NCBI RefSeq assembly: GCF_014648515.1
Contig: NZ_BMRG01000032.1
Span: 317 to 35,603 of the forward strand
Source of the DNA: Saccharothrix coeruleofusca
GTDB lineage: Bacteria > Actinomycetota > Actinomycetes > Mycobacteriales > Pseudonocardiaceae
Direction of reading: 5' to 3'
DNA length: 35,287 bases
In this document: piece by piece, positions 16,056 to 26,804 of the stretch
Numbering within the stretch: the first letter of the stretch is position 1
Layout of the letters: each line of letters opens with the position of its first letter
Made by a program: the position numbers and the translations under genes
The notes under the pieces: generated by a model
The model's database searches: none
The model's input: the letters and a program-made list of their open reading frames with translations, nothing else
Told to the model about the DNA's origin: nothing

Positions 16056-16823
16056 TCACAGACCCAGGAAGTGGACGCCGCCGTCCACGAAGACCATGGA
16101 GCCCGTGGTGGCCGGGAACCAGTCCGACAGCAGGCCGCACACCGACCGCGCCACCGGGGTCGGGTCGTTGACGTCCCACCCCAGCGGGGCCTTCTCGCCC
16201 CACATCGCCTCCAGCTCGACGAAGCCGGGGATCGACTTGGCGGCCATGGTGCGCACCGGGCCCGCCGAGACCAGGTTCACCCGGATGCCCTGCGGCCCCA
16301 GGTCGCGGGCCAGGTAGCGGTTGATCGACTCGAACGCCGCCTTGGCCGCGCCCATCCAGTTGTAGGCGGGCCACACCTGGCGGGCGTCGAAGTCCAGGCC
16401 CACCACCGAAGCGCCGCGGCCCAGCAGCGGCAGCGCGGCCTTCACCAGCGCCTTGTACGAGTAGGCCGAGACGTGCATCGCCGTGGCCACGTCCTCCCAC
16501 GGCGCGTCCATGAACGGCGCGCCCAGGCACGACGGCGGCGCGTAGCCGATGGCGTGCACCACGCCGTCCAGGCCGTCGACGTGCTCGCGCACCCGGTCGG
16601 CGAGGGTCTCCAGGTGCTCCTGGTTCTGCACGTCCAGCTCGATGACCGGCGCGGCCTCGGGCAGGCGCTTGGCGATCCGCTCCACCAGGCTCATCCGGCC
16701 GAAGCCGGTGAGCACGACCTGGGCGCCCTGCTCCTGGGCGACCCTGGCCACGTGGAAGGCGATCGAGGCGTCGGTGATCACCCCGGTGACCAGCAGTCGC
16801 TTGCCTTCGAGCAGTCCCGTCAC
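16056..16823 (-). CDS. fabI: Enoyl-ACP reductase, InhA type
   Basis: A 255-residue NADH-dependent enoyl-[ACP] reductase that catalyses the last step of each FAS-II elongation cycle. The atypical nucleotide motif LVTGVITDASIAFHVA, GFGRMSL, DVQNQEHL and VVHAIGYAP are those of InhA/FabI. The catalytic Tyr-x6-Lys is in YNWMGAAK, and AGPVRTMAAKSIPGF is the substrate loop. GTG 16821-16823 has GGAGG seven bases upstream. It follows fabG with a 36-bp gap in the same order as mabA-inhA of mycobacteria. The family is the target of isoniazid and triclosan in other species. Confidence 0.95.
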   Translation of the reverse strand: MTGLLEGKRLLVTGVITDASIAFHVARVAQEQGAQVVLTGFGRMSLVERIAKRLPEAAPVIELDVQNQEHLETLADRVREHVDGLDGVVHAIGYAPPSCLGAPFMDAPWEDVATAMHVSAYSYKALVKAALPLLGRGASVVGLDFDARQVWPAYNWMGAAKAAFESINRYLARDLGPQGIRVNLVSAGPVRTMAAKSIPGFVELEAMWGEKAPLGWDVNDPTPVARSVCGLLSDWFPATTGSMVFVDGGVHFLGL

Positions 16824-16859
16824 GTGCGTTCCTCCGTTGTGCGTGGTTGAGCGGGTGGT

Positions 16860-20346
<3,487 letters not shown>

Positions 20347-20348
<2 letters not shown>

Positions 20349-20365
20349 ACCCGCCGCTCGGGTTC
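20347..20365 (+). terminator. Hairpin at the end of the dehydrogenase gene
   Basis: GAACCCG (20347-20353) pairs with CGGGTTC (20359-20365) and overlaps the stop codon. A second GGGGTTCGCGG copy follows. It is a possible terminator. Confidence 0.4.
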
Positions 20366-20464
20366 GCGGTCGGGGTTCGCGGCGGCACGGCAGACCTCAC
20401 CCCGGTGCAACGCCGGGCCCGGCAGACTCCGGGCGGTGTTCGGTCGAGGGGAGGGACCGGGACT

Positions 20465-21457
20465 GTGCTGCGCGTCCACTTCACCCCGGAGGACTTGCTG
20501 CGCACCACGGTGGCGGGCGGCGTCGACCCGCTGTGGGAGGTCGTCTTCAGCAGGCTGCGCCTGGTCGAGCGGGACAAGTCGGCCGTGTACGCGCCCTGGC
20601 TGCGCCGCCTCCGCACCAGCGCGGCCCCGGAGCTGGTGCGGCCCGGCAGGCAGGTGCTGACCGCGCTGACCCCGCTGGGACCGTACTTCCCGGACTTCCT
20701 CACCCCGCCGGAGGGCGGGCAGGGCATCCGGGCGGGTGTCGAGGCGATCCGCGCCACCTCGCCGCGGCGGTTGGGCCAGGAGATCGGCGAGCTCTCGCGG
20801 CACCACCGGCTGCCCTCCTGGGCCCAACGCCTGCGGCAGGGCGACGAAGCGGTGCTGGCGGACGTGTCCGCCTCGTTGCGCTCCTACTACGGGGCCGTGG
20901 TGGAGCCGCACACCGACGCCATGCTGGCCGCGATCGAGGCGGACCGCGCCCACCGCGCCCGCGTCCAGCTCGACCAGGGCGTCGAAGGGCTGCTCGGCAG
21001 CATGTCCCCGCTGATGGTGTGGCGCCCGCCGGTGCTGGAGGTGCGCTACCGGGCGGATCGGGACCTGTTCCTCGGCGGGCGGGGACTGCGCCTGGTGCCG
21101 TCGTACTTCTGCAGGCACGCGCCGGTGGCGCTGGCCGATCCCGCGCTGCCGCCCACCCTGGTCTACCCGGTCCACCACGACTACTCGCCCACCCCGCCGC
21201 CGGGACCGCGCGCCCGCCCCGCCCGCGCGCTGGCCGCGCTGCTGGGCGCCAACCGGGCGGCGGTGCTGGCCGCGGCGGCGGGCAGCGCCACCACGGGGGA
21301 ACTGGCCCAGCGGCTCGGCCTGCCCGCTTCGTCGGTCAGCAGGCACACGGCGGTGCTGCGCGACGCGGGGCTGATCACCACCCGGCGTCGCGGGCCGTCC
21401 GTGCTGCACACCACCACCCCGCTGGGCGATTCCCTGCTCCGGGCGGACGCCCGGTAG
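20465..21457 (+). CDS. ArsR-type winged-helix regulator (DUF5937-like)
   Basis: A 330-residue regulator. The first 230 residues form the domain typical of actinomycete DUF5937 proteins: it begins LRVHFTPEDLLRTTVAG, with LLGSMSPLMVWRPPVLEV later. The last 90 residues are an ArsR-like winged helix (RAAVLAAAAGSATTGELAQR, PASSVSRHTAVLRDAGLITTRR). GTG 20465-20467 follows the purine run GAGGGGAGGGACC. These proteins often control nearby transport or secreted products; here the next gene is a small secreted protein behind its own promoter. The ligand is unknown. Confidence 0.85.
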   Translation: MLRVHFTPEDLLRTTVAGGVDPLWEVVFSRLRLVERDKSAVYAPWLRRLRTSAAPELVRPGRQVLTALTPLGPYFPDFLTPPEGGQGIRAGVEAIRATSPRRLGQEIGELSRHHRLPSWAQRLRQGDEAVLADVSASLRSYYGAVVEPHTDAMLAAIEADRAHRARVQLDQGVEGLLGSMSPLMVWRPPVLEVRYRADRDLFLGGRGLRLVPSYFCRHAPVALADPALPPTLVYPVHHDYSPTPPPGPRARPARALAALLGANRAAVLAAAAGSATTGELAQRLGLPASSVSRHTAVLRDAGLITTRRRGPSVLHTTTPLGDSLLRADAR

Positions 21458-21465
21458 CCAGTGCC

Positions 21466-21483
21466 TTTGCCCGCCACGGCAAA
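21466..21483 (+). terminator. Small hairpin after the ArsR-type gene
   Basis: TTTGCC (21466-21471) pairs with GGCAAA (21478-21483) around a 6-base loop, 9 bp beyond the stop. It is short, so this is tentative. Confidence 0.35.
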
Positions 21484-21487
21484 CGCC

Positions 21488-21517
21488 TTCACCCGGACGC
21501 GAGGTCCTGCCGATACT
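21488..21517 (+). promoter_or_regulatory. Candidate promoter of the small secreted protein
   Basis: TTCACC (21488-21493) and GATACT (21512-21517), 18 bp apart, lie 45 bp upstream of the start codon of the next gene. Both are partial matches to the -35 and -10 consensus. Confidence 0.4.
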
Positions 21518-21561
21518 GGACGAGCGCCGCGTCTCGGCGCGGAAAACCCTTGGAGGACAAC

Positions 21562-21957
21562 ATGAAGCGATTAACCGTGCTCTTGTCCGCCGTCCTGCTC
21601 GGGGTGGCGGCCCTGGCCACCCCGGCCGCGGCGTCGTCCGCTCCGGGCATCGCGGCCTGGGAGAACTGCACCACCGGCAACGCGTGCTTCTACTCGGGCA
21701 GCGGCGGGACCGGGTCGGTCTGCCGGTGGAGCAACGCCGACCCGAACTGGCTGGCGGGCACGGACAGGTGCAGTTGGGCCCAGGCCACTTCCGCCCGCTC
21801 CGTGTGGAACCGCGGGACCTCCCCCGACTTCACCGCGGTCGCCTTCTACCGCGGCACCGACTACACCCTCTACGAGGGCTGCATGGGGCAGGGCTGGCGC
21901 GGCGACATCGGGCCCGCGCTGCTGCGCTCCCACCGCTGGATCACCACGTCGTGCTGA
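21562..21957 (+). CDS. Small secreted Cys-rich protein (I36 inhibitor-like)
   Basis: A 131-residue exported protein. The signal peptide (1-24) is MKRLTVLLSAVLLGVAALA followed by TPAAA. The mature domain has six Cys (ENCTTG, NACFYS, SVCRWS, DRCSW, EGCMG and the final Cys), consistent with three disulfides. CFYSGSGGTGSVC followed by SARSVWNRG and AVAFYRGTDYTLYEGC recalls the beta/gamma-crystallin-like peptidase inhibitor family I36 of streptomycetes. ATG 21562 has TTGGAGGA five bases upstream. Protease inhibition is inferred from the family resemblance only. Confidence 0.75.
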   Translation: MKRLTVLLSAVLLGVAALATPAAASSAPGIAAWENCTTGNACFYSGSGGTGSVCRWSNADPNWLAGTDRCSWAQATSARSVWNRGTSPDFTAVAFYRGTDYTLYEGCMGQGWRGDIGPALLRSHRWITTSC

Positions 21958-21961
21958 GCCG

Positions 21962-22002
21962 CCGGGCCGCCGGAGCAGCCGGGCGGCGACCCGGCGGCCC
22001 GG
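21962..22002. terminator. Bidirectional hairpin between I36-like and MHYT genes
   Basis: CCGGGCCGCCGG (21962-21973) and CCGGCGGCCCGG (21991-22002) form a perfect 12-bp stem with a 17-base loop between two convergent genes. Confidence 0.85.
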
Positions 22003-22737
22003 TCACGCGGTCTCGGTGAACGGGTCGTCCGCGGTGGAGAACAGCATCCACAGCAGGACCGCGACCACCAGACCGCCGATCAGGAAGACCGGGAACACCA
22101 GGTCGAACGCGCTGCTGCCGGTCGGCGTGGACAGGTCCGCGTCGCCGGTGACGGTGATCGCGGCCATGCCGGTGTAGTGCATCCCGGTCACCGCCAGGCC
22201 CATCACCAGGCCCGCGAGCACGCCCGCCACCGGGGTCTTGACCACCAGGGTGAACCAGAACGCCGCGGTCGCCGCGACCACGGCGATCGCCACCGACGCG
22301 CCGACCAGCGCCGGGTCGTAGGAGATCTCGCCCTTGAGGCTGATCGCCGACATGCCCAGGTAGTGCATCCCGGCGACGCCGACGCCCGCCAGCACGCCCG
22401 CGGCGACCAGTCGGAGCCCGCTGAACCGCAGCAGGGTGACCAGCGACAGCCCCAGGCCCACCACGCCGATGGCCACCACGGCGGACAGCGCGGTCACCAG
22501 CACGTCGAACTTGATCGTCGCGCCGGGGACGGCGAAGCCGAGCATCGCGACGAAGTGCATCAGCCAGATGCCCACGCCGCCGATCGCCAGCGCCCCCAGC
22601 GCGGTCCACCGCCCCCTGGCCCGGCGGGTGACCTCGGCCCTGGCCCTGGCCATGCAGGACAGGCCGATCAGCGAGCCGACGACGGCGACGGCGTAGGCGG
22701 TGATCACCGTCCAGAGGTCGAAGGAGAAGTGCTCCAT
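22003..22737 (-). CDS. MHYT-domain membrane sensor
   Basis: A 244-residue integral membrane protein with seven hydrophobic segments. Three MHYT-type motifs lie at the outer ends of helices: WLMHFVAMLGF, GMHYLGMSAI and GMHYTGMAAI. This domain is proposed to bind a metal, perhaps copper, and sense O2, CO or NO. In many bacteria it is fused to GGDEF/EAL enzymes, but here it stands alone with only a short cytosolic tail (DDPFTETA), so any signal must pass to a separate protein. ATG 22735-22737 is chosen; GTG 22752 would add five residues (VNHGT). A perfect TATAAT on its strand at 22882-22887 suggests a leader of about 140 bases. Confidence 0.88.
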   Translation of the reverse strand: MEHFSFDLWTVITAYAVAVVGSLIGLSCMARARAEVTRRARGRWTALGALAIGGVGIWLMHFVAMLGFAVPGATIKFDVLVTALSAVVAIGVVGLGLSLVTLLRFSGLRLVAAGVLAGVGVAGMHYLGMSAISLKGEISYDPALVGASVAIAVVAATAAFWFTLVVKTPVAGVLAGLVMGLAVTGMHYTGMAAITVTGDADLSTPTGSSAFDLVFPVFLIGGLVVAVLLWMLFSTADDPFTETA

Positions 22738-23523
22738 GGTGCCGTGGTTCACGGAAGGCCACCGTCCCCGTGCGTCTCGAGTGGGCCCTCTTGATAACCC
22801 GGCGTGACAACAGTGACCAGCGTTATCGCACGCGAATTGATCCGTTCGAGATCTTTTCGTCGTTTTCGACGACAGTGCGTGATTATAGGGGTACCAGCGG
22901 TTCAGCTCGGCAGCGGCCCGACCTGCTCCGCGGCCGGCGCGGTGAGGTCCGCGGCCACTCCCCGCTCGGTGAACTCCGAGGTGGTGACGGACCTGCCGCC
23001 GTCCGGTTCCGGGACACGTCCCCAGGCCCGCTCCAGCGGGGTCCGGCCCCGCCAAGCGTCGATCCGCGCCCATGCCCAGCCGGATCGAGTAGCGGCAGTC
23101 AGTAGCGGCACTCGGAGGTGGTCCGCTCCCCCTGGTCCGCAACACCCGCCGTACCCGCACGTACCGCTCGGCCGTGGCCGCCTCCCGGATGCCAACGAGC
23201 AGTGCGGCGGTGTCCGGGAGGACCGCCGTGGTGGTGCTGGGTGACGACGGTGTGGCCGCGAACCCTGGTCACACCGGGGCCGACCGCCGTCGTCGGAGCC
23301 GCGTTCCGCACCGCCGCCCCGACCGGCCCAGCGGAGGCGCTGCGGAAACGAGCAGTCAGGTCGGCGCTCCGTGATGGAACGCCCGTGATCCACACTTTCG
23401 AGCTAATAGAGGCGCCCGAACGTCATATCCGCCCTCCGCGCCGCCGATTCCGAAGCGGGTGCGGTTCAGCGCCCACGAGGACTGCCTCCGCCCCTTGGGC
23501 GATGGCTGATGCTGGAGGACGCG
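22738..23523. other. Long non-coding gap upstream of MHYT and sigma-like genes
   Basis: This is 786 bp without a convincing gene. The part next to the MHYT gene (22790-22890) is AT-richer. It holds GATAAC/GTTATC half-sites (22793-22798, 22822-22827), a TCGTCG-TTTT-CGACGA hairpin (22857-22872) and TATAAT on the minus strand. From 22890 to about 23400 open frames exist on both strands but have poor codon bias, Arg/Pro/Gly-rich translations and no known motif. This may be a decayed gene. The final 120 bp should hold the sigma-like gene promoter; none stands out. Confidence 0.5.
22882..22887 (-). promoter_or_regulatory. Consensus -10 (TATAAT) for the MHYT gene
   Basis: The minus strand reads TATAAT from 22887 to 22882, a perfect -10 in a very GC-rich genome. 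No clear -35 lies 16-19 bp upstream. Initiation here would give a leader of about 140 bases including the 22857-22872 hairpin. Confidence 0.5.
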
Positions 23524-24504
23524 GTGGATTCCGAAGAACTGGCCGAAGCGGTGCGACGCGCGGTGCGGCGCTGCGTGCGGGCAGGTCTGTCGCGGGCCGA
23601 GGCCGAGGAGTGCGTGCACGAGGCCCTGCTGGCCCTGCTGGCACGCCCCGACCGCGAGGGGGACGAGGCGGTCCGGCGGCTGGCCGACCGGCTGGGCGAG
23701 GCGGGCCGCCCCAACCTGGTCGACCACCTGCGGCGCGGCGGACGCGAGCCGCACGCCGCGCGGCGACCCGACGCCCGCCCGCCGCGCGGCTCCGGCGACC
23801 TGGTCACCGAGCACGCCCTGGCCCGCTGGCTGGTCAAGGCCGTGCAGGACCTGCCGCCCACCACCCGGCAGGTGTGCCGCGCCCTGGCCGAGGGGCGGAC
23901 TCCCGAACAGGTCGCCACCGAGCTCGGCCTGACCCACCGGGCGGTGCGGGCGCACCTCTCCCGCGCCCGGCGGGCGCTGCGCGGGCTGGCCGGGGACGCG
24001 GCGGCCTCGCTGGCGGGCGACACCCGACGACTGGTCCGGCAGACCGCCCCCATCGCGCTGGCCGCCATCGCCGCGGGCGTGGCGCTGGCCCCCGACCACC
24101 TGTCGCAGCCCGCCCACCTGCTGTCCGTCCCGATCACCGGTCACCAGCCCATGCCCGGCGTCCCCGCCGAGCCGGGACAGCGACCCGACCCGACGACACC
24201 GCAGGCGCTGCCCCCCGCGCCCCCCGCGCCACCGCCGACCACCGCACCGCCGCCCGTCCGCCGCACCGATGCGGCGACCGCGCCGGTGACGCCCTCCGCA
24301 CCGGTCTCCCGGCCCCCGACGACCACCCCGACGGCGTCGGAGCCATCCGTTCCCCCGGTGCTGCCGCGGGTGGAGGTGGAGGTGTCCGGCCCGGTCGCGA
24401 CCGACGTCGAGGTGCCGCCGGGGGCGGACACCCCAGGGGTGCGCGACTCGCTGCTGTGCGCCGTGCTCGCCCCGGTGCTGCCCGCGTCCCGCTGGTGCGG
24501 CTGA
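23524..24504 (+). CDS. ECF-sigma-like protein with membrane-anchored Pro-rich tail
   Basis: A 326-residue protein. Residues 1-75 resemble ECF sigma region 2 (LSRAEAEECVHEALLALLAR). Residues 95-150 are a clear sigma region 4 helix-turn-helix (VQDLPPTTRQVCRALAEGRT, ATELGLTHRAVRAHLSRARRAL). A single hydrophobic segment follows (APIALAAIAAGVALA, near 175), then a Pro/Thr-rich stretch of about 100 residues, and a C-terminal domain with two Cys (SLLCAVLAP, SRWCG). So the DNA-binding part is tied to the membrane and the tail is outside. GTG 23524 is chosen because GGAGGA is four bases ahead; ATG 23509 is an alternative. No anti-sigma gene is adjacent. Confidence 0.8.
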   Translation: MDSEELAEAVRRAVRRCVRAGLSRAEAEECVHEALLALLARPDREGDEAVRRLADRLGEAGRPNLVDHLRRGGREPHAARRPDARPPRGSGDLVTEHALARWLVKAVQDLPPTTRQVCRALAEGRTPEQVATELGLTHRAVRAHLSRARRALRGLAGDAAASLAGDTRRLVRQTAPIALAAIAAGVALAPDHLSQPAHLLSVPITGHQPMPGVPAEPGQRPDPTTPQALPPAPPAPPPTTAPPPVRRTDAATAPVTPSAPVSRPPTTTPTASEPSVPPVLPRVEVEVSGPVATDVEVPPGADTPGVRDSLLCAVLAPVLPASRWCG

Positions 24505-24516
24505 GCCGCACGGCGG

Positions 24517-25161
24517 TCAGGCGCGCTTGCGGGCGATCAGGCAGGCCTGGGGCACCTTCGCCGACTTCTCCCCCTCGCCCAGCTCGCGCAGCACCCTGGC
24601 CACCACGGTGAAACCGGTCTCCTCCAGCACCGCCGCGACCCGGTCGGGCCGCAGCCGGTGGAAGTCCAGCCCGACCCGGTGGCCGAACGCCTCGGCCAGG
24701 TGCAGCGGTTCATCGCCCACCTGGAAGGCCAGCAGCAGGTGGCCGCCGGGGGCGAGCACGCGGTGGAACTCCGCGATCACCTCCGGCTGCCGCCGCGGCG
24801 GGACGTGGATGAGCGAGTAGTACGACACCAGGCCGCCCAGCGCGGCGTCCGGCAGGTCCAGCGCGGTCATCGAGCCGACTTCGAAGCGCAGGCCGGGGTG
24901 CTCGCGCCGGGCCAGCGCGACCATCTCCGCGGACAGGTCGACGCCGAACACGTCCGCCCCTGCGGCGCTCAGGTGCGCGGTGACCCGACCGGGACCGGAG
25001 CCGACGTCGGCGACCGGTCCCGCGTCCCCGACCATCTCCGCGAACGCGGTGAGCAGCGCGCGGTCCAGCGGCGCGTCGGCCAGCGCGGTCCGGAAGAACT
25101 CGGCGTAGTCGGCGGCGAAGGCGTCGTAGGCCCTCCTGGTGACGTCGAGGAAGTCGGTCAC
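24517..25161 (-). CDS. SAM-dependent methyltransferase (class I)
   Basis: A 214-residue methyltransferase of the UbiE/Methyltransf_11/25 kind. The SAM-binding motif I is VADVGSGPGRVTAHL, followed by FGVDLSAEMVALAR (the acidic ribose-binding Asp), SMTALDLPDAALGG and LAPGGHLLLAF. It starts YDAFAADYAEFF, typical of small-molecule methylases in actinomycetes. GTG 25159-25161 overlaps the cutA stop (GTGA) and has GGAGG seven bases upstream. It ends 12 bp from the convergent sigma-like gene. The substrate is unknown. Confidence 0.88.
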   Translation of the reverse strand: MTDFLDVTRRAYDAFAADYAEFFRTALADAPLDRALLTAFAEMVGDAGPVADVGSGPGRVTAHLSAAGADVFGVDLSAEMVALARREHPGLRFEVGSMTALDLPDAALGGLVSYYSLIHVPPRRQPEVIAEFHRVLAPGGHLLLAFQVGDEPLHLAEAFGHRVGLDFHRLRPDRVAAVLEETGFTVVARVLRELGEGEKSAKVPQACLIARKRA

Positions 25162-25478
25162 CTGGTCGCCTCCGTGACCCAGCCGAGGTAGGCCGGGCTG
25201 CCGCCCAGCACGGGCAACGCCACCACCTCGGGCGTGTCGTAGGGGTGGTTGGTCTGGATGAAGTCGGTCAGCCCGGCGAGCCGGTCGCGGGTCGTCTTGG
25301 CCCACAGCTGCCACTCGCGCTCGTCCCGGACCTCGCCCTCCCACCGGTAGACGCTGCGGACCGGTCCGCCCACCTGGACGCAGGCGGCCAGCCGCGCTTC
25401 GACCACGGCCGCGGCCAGCCGTCCCGCCGATTCCTCGCTGTCGGTGGTGGTGATCACCACCACGTGTTCGTCGCTCAC
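25158..25478 (-). CDS. cutA: CutA1 divalent-cation tolerance protein
   Basis: A 106-residue CutA1 protein, a small, very stable trimer of ferredoxin-like subunits linked to copper and other divalent-metal tolerance in E. coli. The hallmark blocks are VVITTTDSEESAGRLAAAVV, ARLAACVQV, VYRWEGEV, EWQLWAKT and TNHPYDTPEVVALPV. Length is usual. GTG 25476-25478 has no purine-rich site; TACCCT ends seven bases before it, which fits a leaderless mRNA. It is translationally coupled to the methyltransferase. A palindrome GAAAGCGCTTTC lies 48 bp upstream. Confidence 0.93.
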   Translation of the reverse strand: MSDEHVVVITTTDSEESAGRLAAAVVEARLAACVQVGGPVRSVYRWEGEVRDEREWQLWAKTTRDRLAGLTDFIQTNHPYDTPEVVALPVLGGSPAYLGWVTEATR

Positions 25479-25502
25479 GCGGTGGAGGGTAGCCAGGGTG
25501 CG

Positions 25503-25517
25503 CGGCCCGGCGGGCCG
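25503..25517. terminator. Short hairpin between lacI-type gene and cutA
   Basis: CGGCCC-GGC-GGGCCG is a 6-bp stem 20 bp beyond the regulator stop. Its role as terminator is weakly supported. Confidence 0.3.
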
Positions 25518-25525
25518 ACCGAGCG

Positions 25526-25537
25526 GAAAGCGCTTTC
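25526..25537. promoter_or_regulatory. LacI-type palindrome GAAAGCGCTTTC
   Basis: A perfect 12-bp palindrome with a central CG, the form of LacI-family operators. It overlaps the stop codon of the lacI-type gene and lies 48 bp upstream of cutA, near its likely promoter. Confidence 0.45.
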
Positions 25538-26544
25538 TAGTCGCATCGGCGAGCGGTGCTGGAGCGCTCCACCAACCGTGGCGGCAGCAGGGTCAGCGGC
25601 GGCACCGCGACGCGGGCGAGCTTGGCCATCAGCAGCTCCACCGCGCGGTGGCCCAGCTGCTCGGCGGGCACCCGCACCGACGTCAGCCGAGGTGCCAGCC
25701 GCTCGGCCTGCTCGTCGGGGCAGATGGCGACCACGGCGACGTCGTCGGGCACCTTGCGGCCGGTGGCGCGCAGCGCCTCCAACACCGACGGCAGCGCGGC
25801 CTCGTTGTGCACCACCAGCCCGGTGACCGCGGGGTGCCGCTCCAGCAGCCCGGCCACCGCCGAGCGCACCGACCCGTGGTCGGTCCCGGTCGGCAGCGTG
25901 GTGGAGGAGATGCCGCGCCGCATGGCCGCGGCGCTGAACCCGGCCATGGTGCGGTGGGCGAAGCCGGTGTCGCGCTGGTAGACCGCGCGGGGCGCGCCCA
26001 CCAGCGCCACGTAGCGGTGGCCCAGGTCGGCCAGGTGGTCCACGCACCGCGCGCCCGCCTCGGCGAAGTCCAGGTCCACGCAGGTCAACCCGGCGGCGTC
26101 GGCGGGGTAGCCGATGAGCACCGAGGGGCGGTCCAGCTCGCGCAGCACCGGCACCCGCTCGTCGTGCATCTCCACGTCCATCACCAGCAACCCGTCGACC
26201 TGCGCGCTGCCCGCGACCCGGCGCAGGCCCGCCGCGCCCTGGTCGGCGGTCACCAGCAGCACGTCGTGCTCGTGGCCGCGCGCGGCGTTGGCCACCGCCA
26301 CGACGAACTGCATCAGCACCGGCACGTGCATCCCCTCGCGCATGGGCAGCACCAGCGCCAGCACCCCCGCCCGGTTGCTGGCCAGCGAGCGGGCCCCGGC
26401 GTGCGGGTGGTAGCCCAGCGCCCGCACGCTGGCCTCGACCCGCGCGCGGGTGGCGGGCGAGATGGACCGGCGGCCGGTCAGCACGTAGGACACCGTGCTC
26501 GGCGCTACCCCGGCGTGCCGCGCCACGTCGGCGATGGTCACCAC
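25537..26544 (-). CDS. LacI-family regulator beside the cellulase genes
   Basis: A 335-residue LacI/GalR repressor. The N-terminal HTH is VTIADVARHAGVAPSTVSYV, followed by the hinge GYHPHAGARSLASNRAGVLAL and a sugar-binding core of two lobes (VDGLLVMDVEMHD, GHRYVALVGAP, TGLVVHNEAALPSVLEAL). GTG 26544 has GGAGG nine bases upstream; the next codon is also GTG. The recognition helix (P-S-T-V-S-Y) differs from the R-G-T-V-S-R of CebR, so this is probably not the protein that binds the TGGGAGCGCTCCCA boxes here. A hairpin separates it from the GH48 gene, so it has its own promoter, with several palindromes in it. It probably senses a plant-wall sugar; which one is unknown. Confidence 0.9.
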   Translation of the reverse strand: MVTIADVARHAGVAPSTVSYVLTGRRSISPATRARVEASVRALGYHPHAGARSLASNRAGVLALVLPMREGMHVPVLMQFVVAVANAARGHEHDVLLVTADQGAAGLRRVAGSAQVDGLLVMDVEMHDERVPVLRELDRPSVLIGYPADAAGLTCVDLDFAEAGARCVDHLADLGHRYVALVGAPRAVYQRDTGFAHRTMAGFSAAAMRRGISSTTLPTGTDHGSVRSAVAGLLERHPAVTGLVVHNEAALPSVLEALRATGRKVPDDVAVVAICPDEQAERLAPRLTSVRVPAEQLGHRAVELLMAKLARVAVPPLTLLPPRLVERSSTARRCD

Positions 26545-26561
26545 GTCAGCCCACCTCCGGC

Positions 26562-26614
26562 ATTCGTCGAATTGGTCGAACGACCAGTAAGGGGAATCGA
26601 ATCGATTCGACTCC
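26562..26614. promoter_or_regulatory. Cluster of palindromes upstream of the lacI-type gene
   Basis: Three inverted repeats lie 18-70 bp upstream of the start: ATTCG-T-CGAAT (26562-26572), TGGTCG-AA-CGACCA (26573-26586) and a perfect TCGAATCGATTCGA (26597-26610), which extends to 22 bp with one mismatched pair (26593-26614). The last, with its central CG, is the best candidate for the regulator's own operator. Confidence 0.55.
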
Positions 26615-26742
26615 GCGCCCGGTCCCGCGCAGTGCGGGAACGGAAGGTGAAGTGCACGAAATGTGACACACGCGACAACTCGACGTCAACCCCGGTCGCA
26701 TTCGACTGGAATTCGCGGCGGTGAATCCGGGAAAACGCCGAG

Positions 26743-26772
26743 CACCCCCCGCACCACGTCGTGCGGGGGGTG
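26743..26772 (-). terminator. Terminator after the GH48 gene
   Basis: CACCCCCCGCAC (26743-26754) and GTGCGGGGGGTG (26761-26772) form a perfect 12-bp stem with a 6-base loop, 32 bp beyond the GH48 stop on the minus strand. It closes the GH9-GH48 unit. Confidence 0.85.
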
Positions 26773-26804
26773 ACGGCGACCTTCGCGGGCCTATCTCGCG
26801 GAAA

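Noticed and set aside
22804-23244. A 146-codon plus-strand open frame in the gap before the sigma-like gene
   Set aside because: It lacks a ribosome site, has Arg/Ser/Pro-rich composition, no recognised motif and weak third-position GC bias.
26545-26804. A possible small gene between the lacI-type gene and GH48
   Set aside because: The stretch is fully explained by the GH48 terminator hairpin and the palindromic promoter of the regulator; the open frames across it have no ribosome site.
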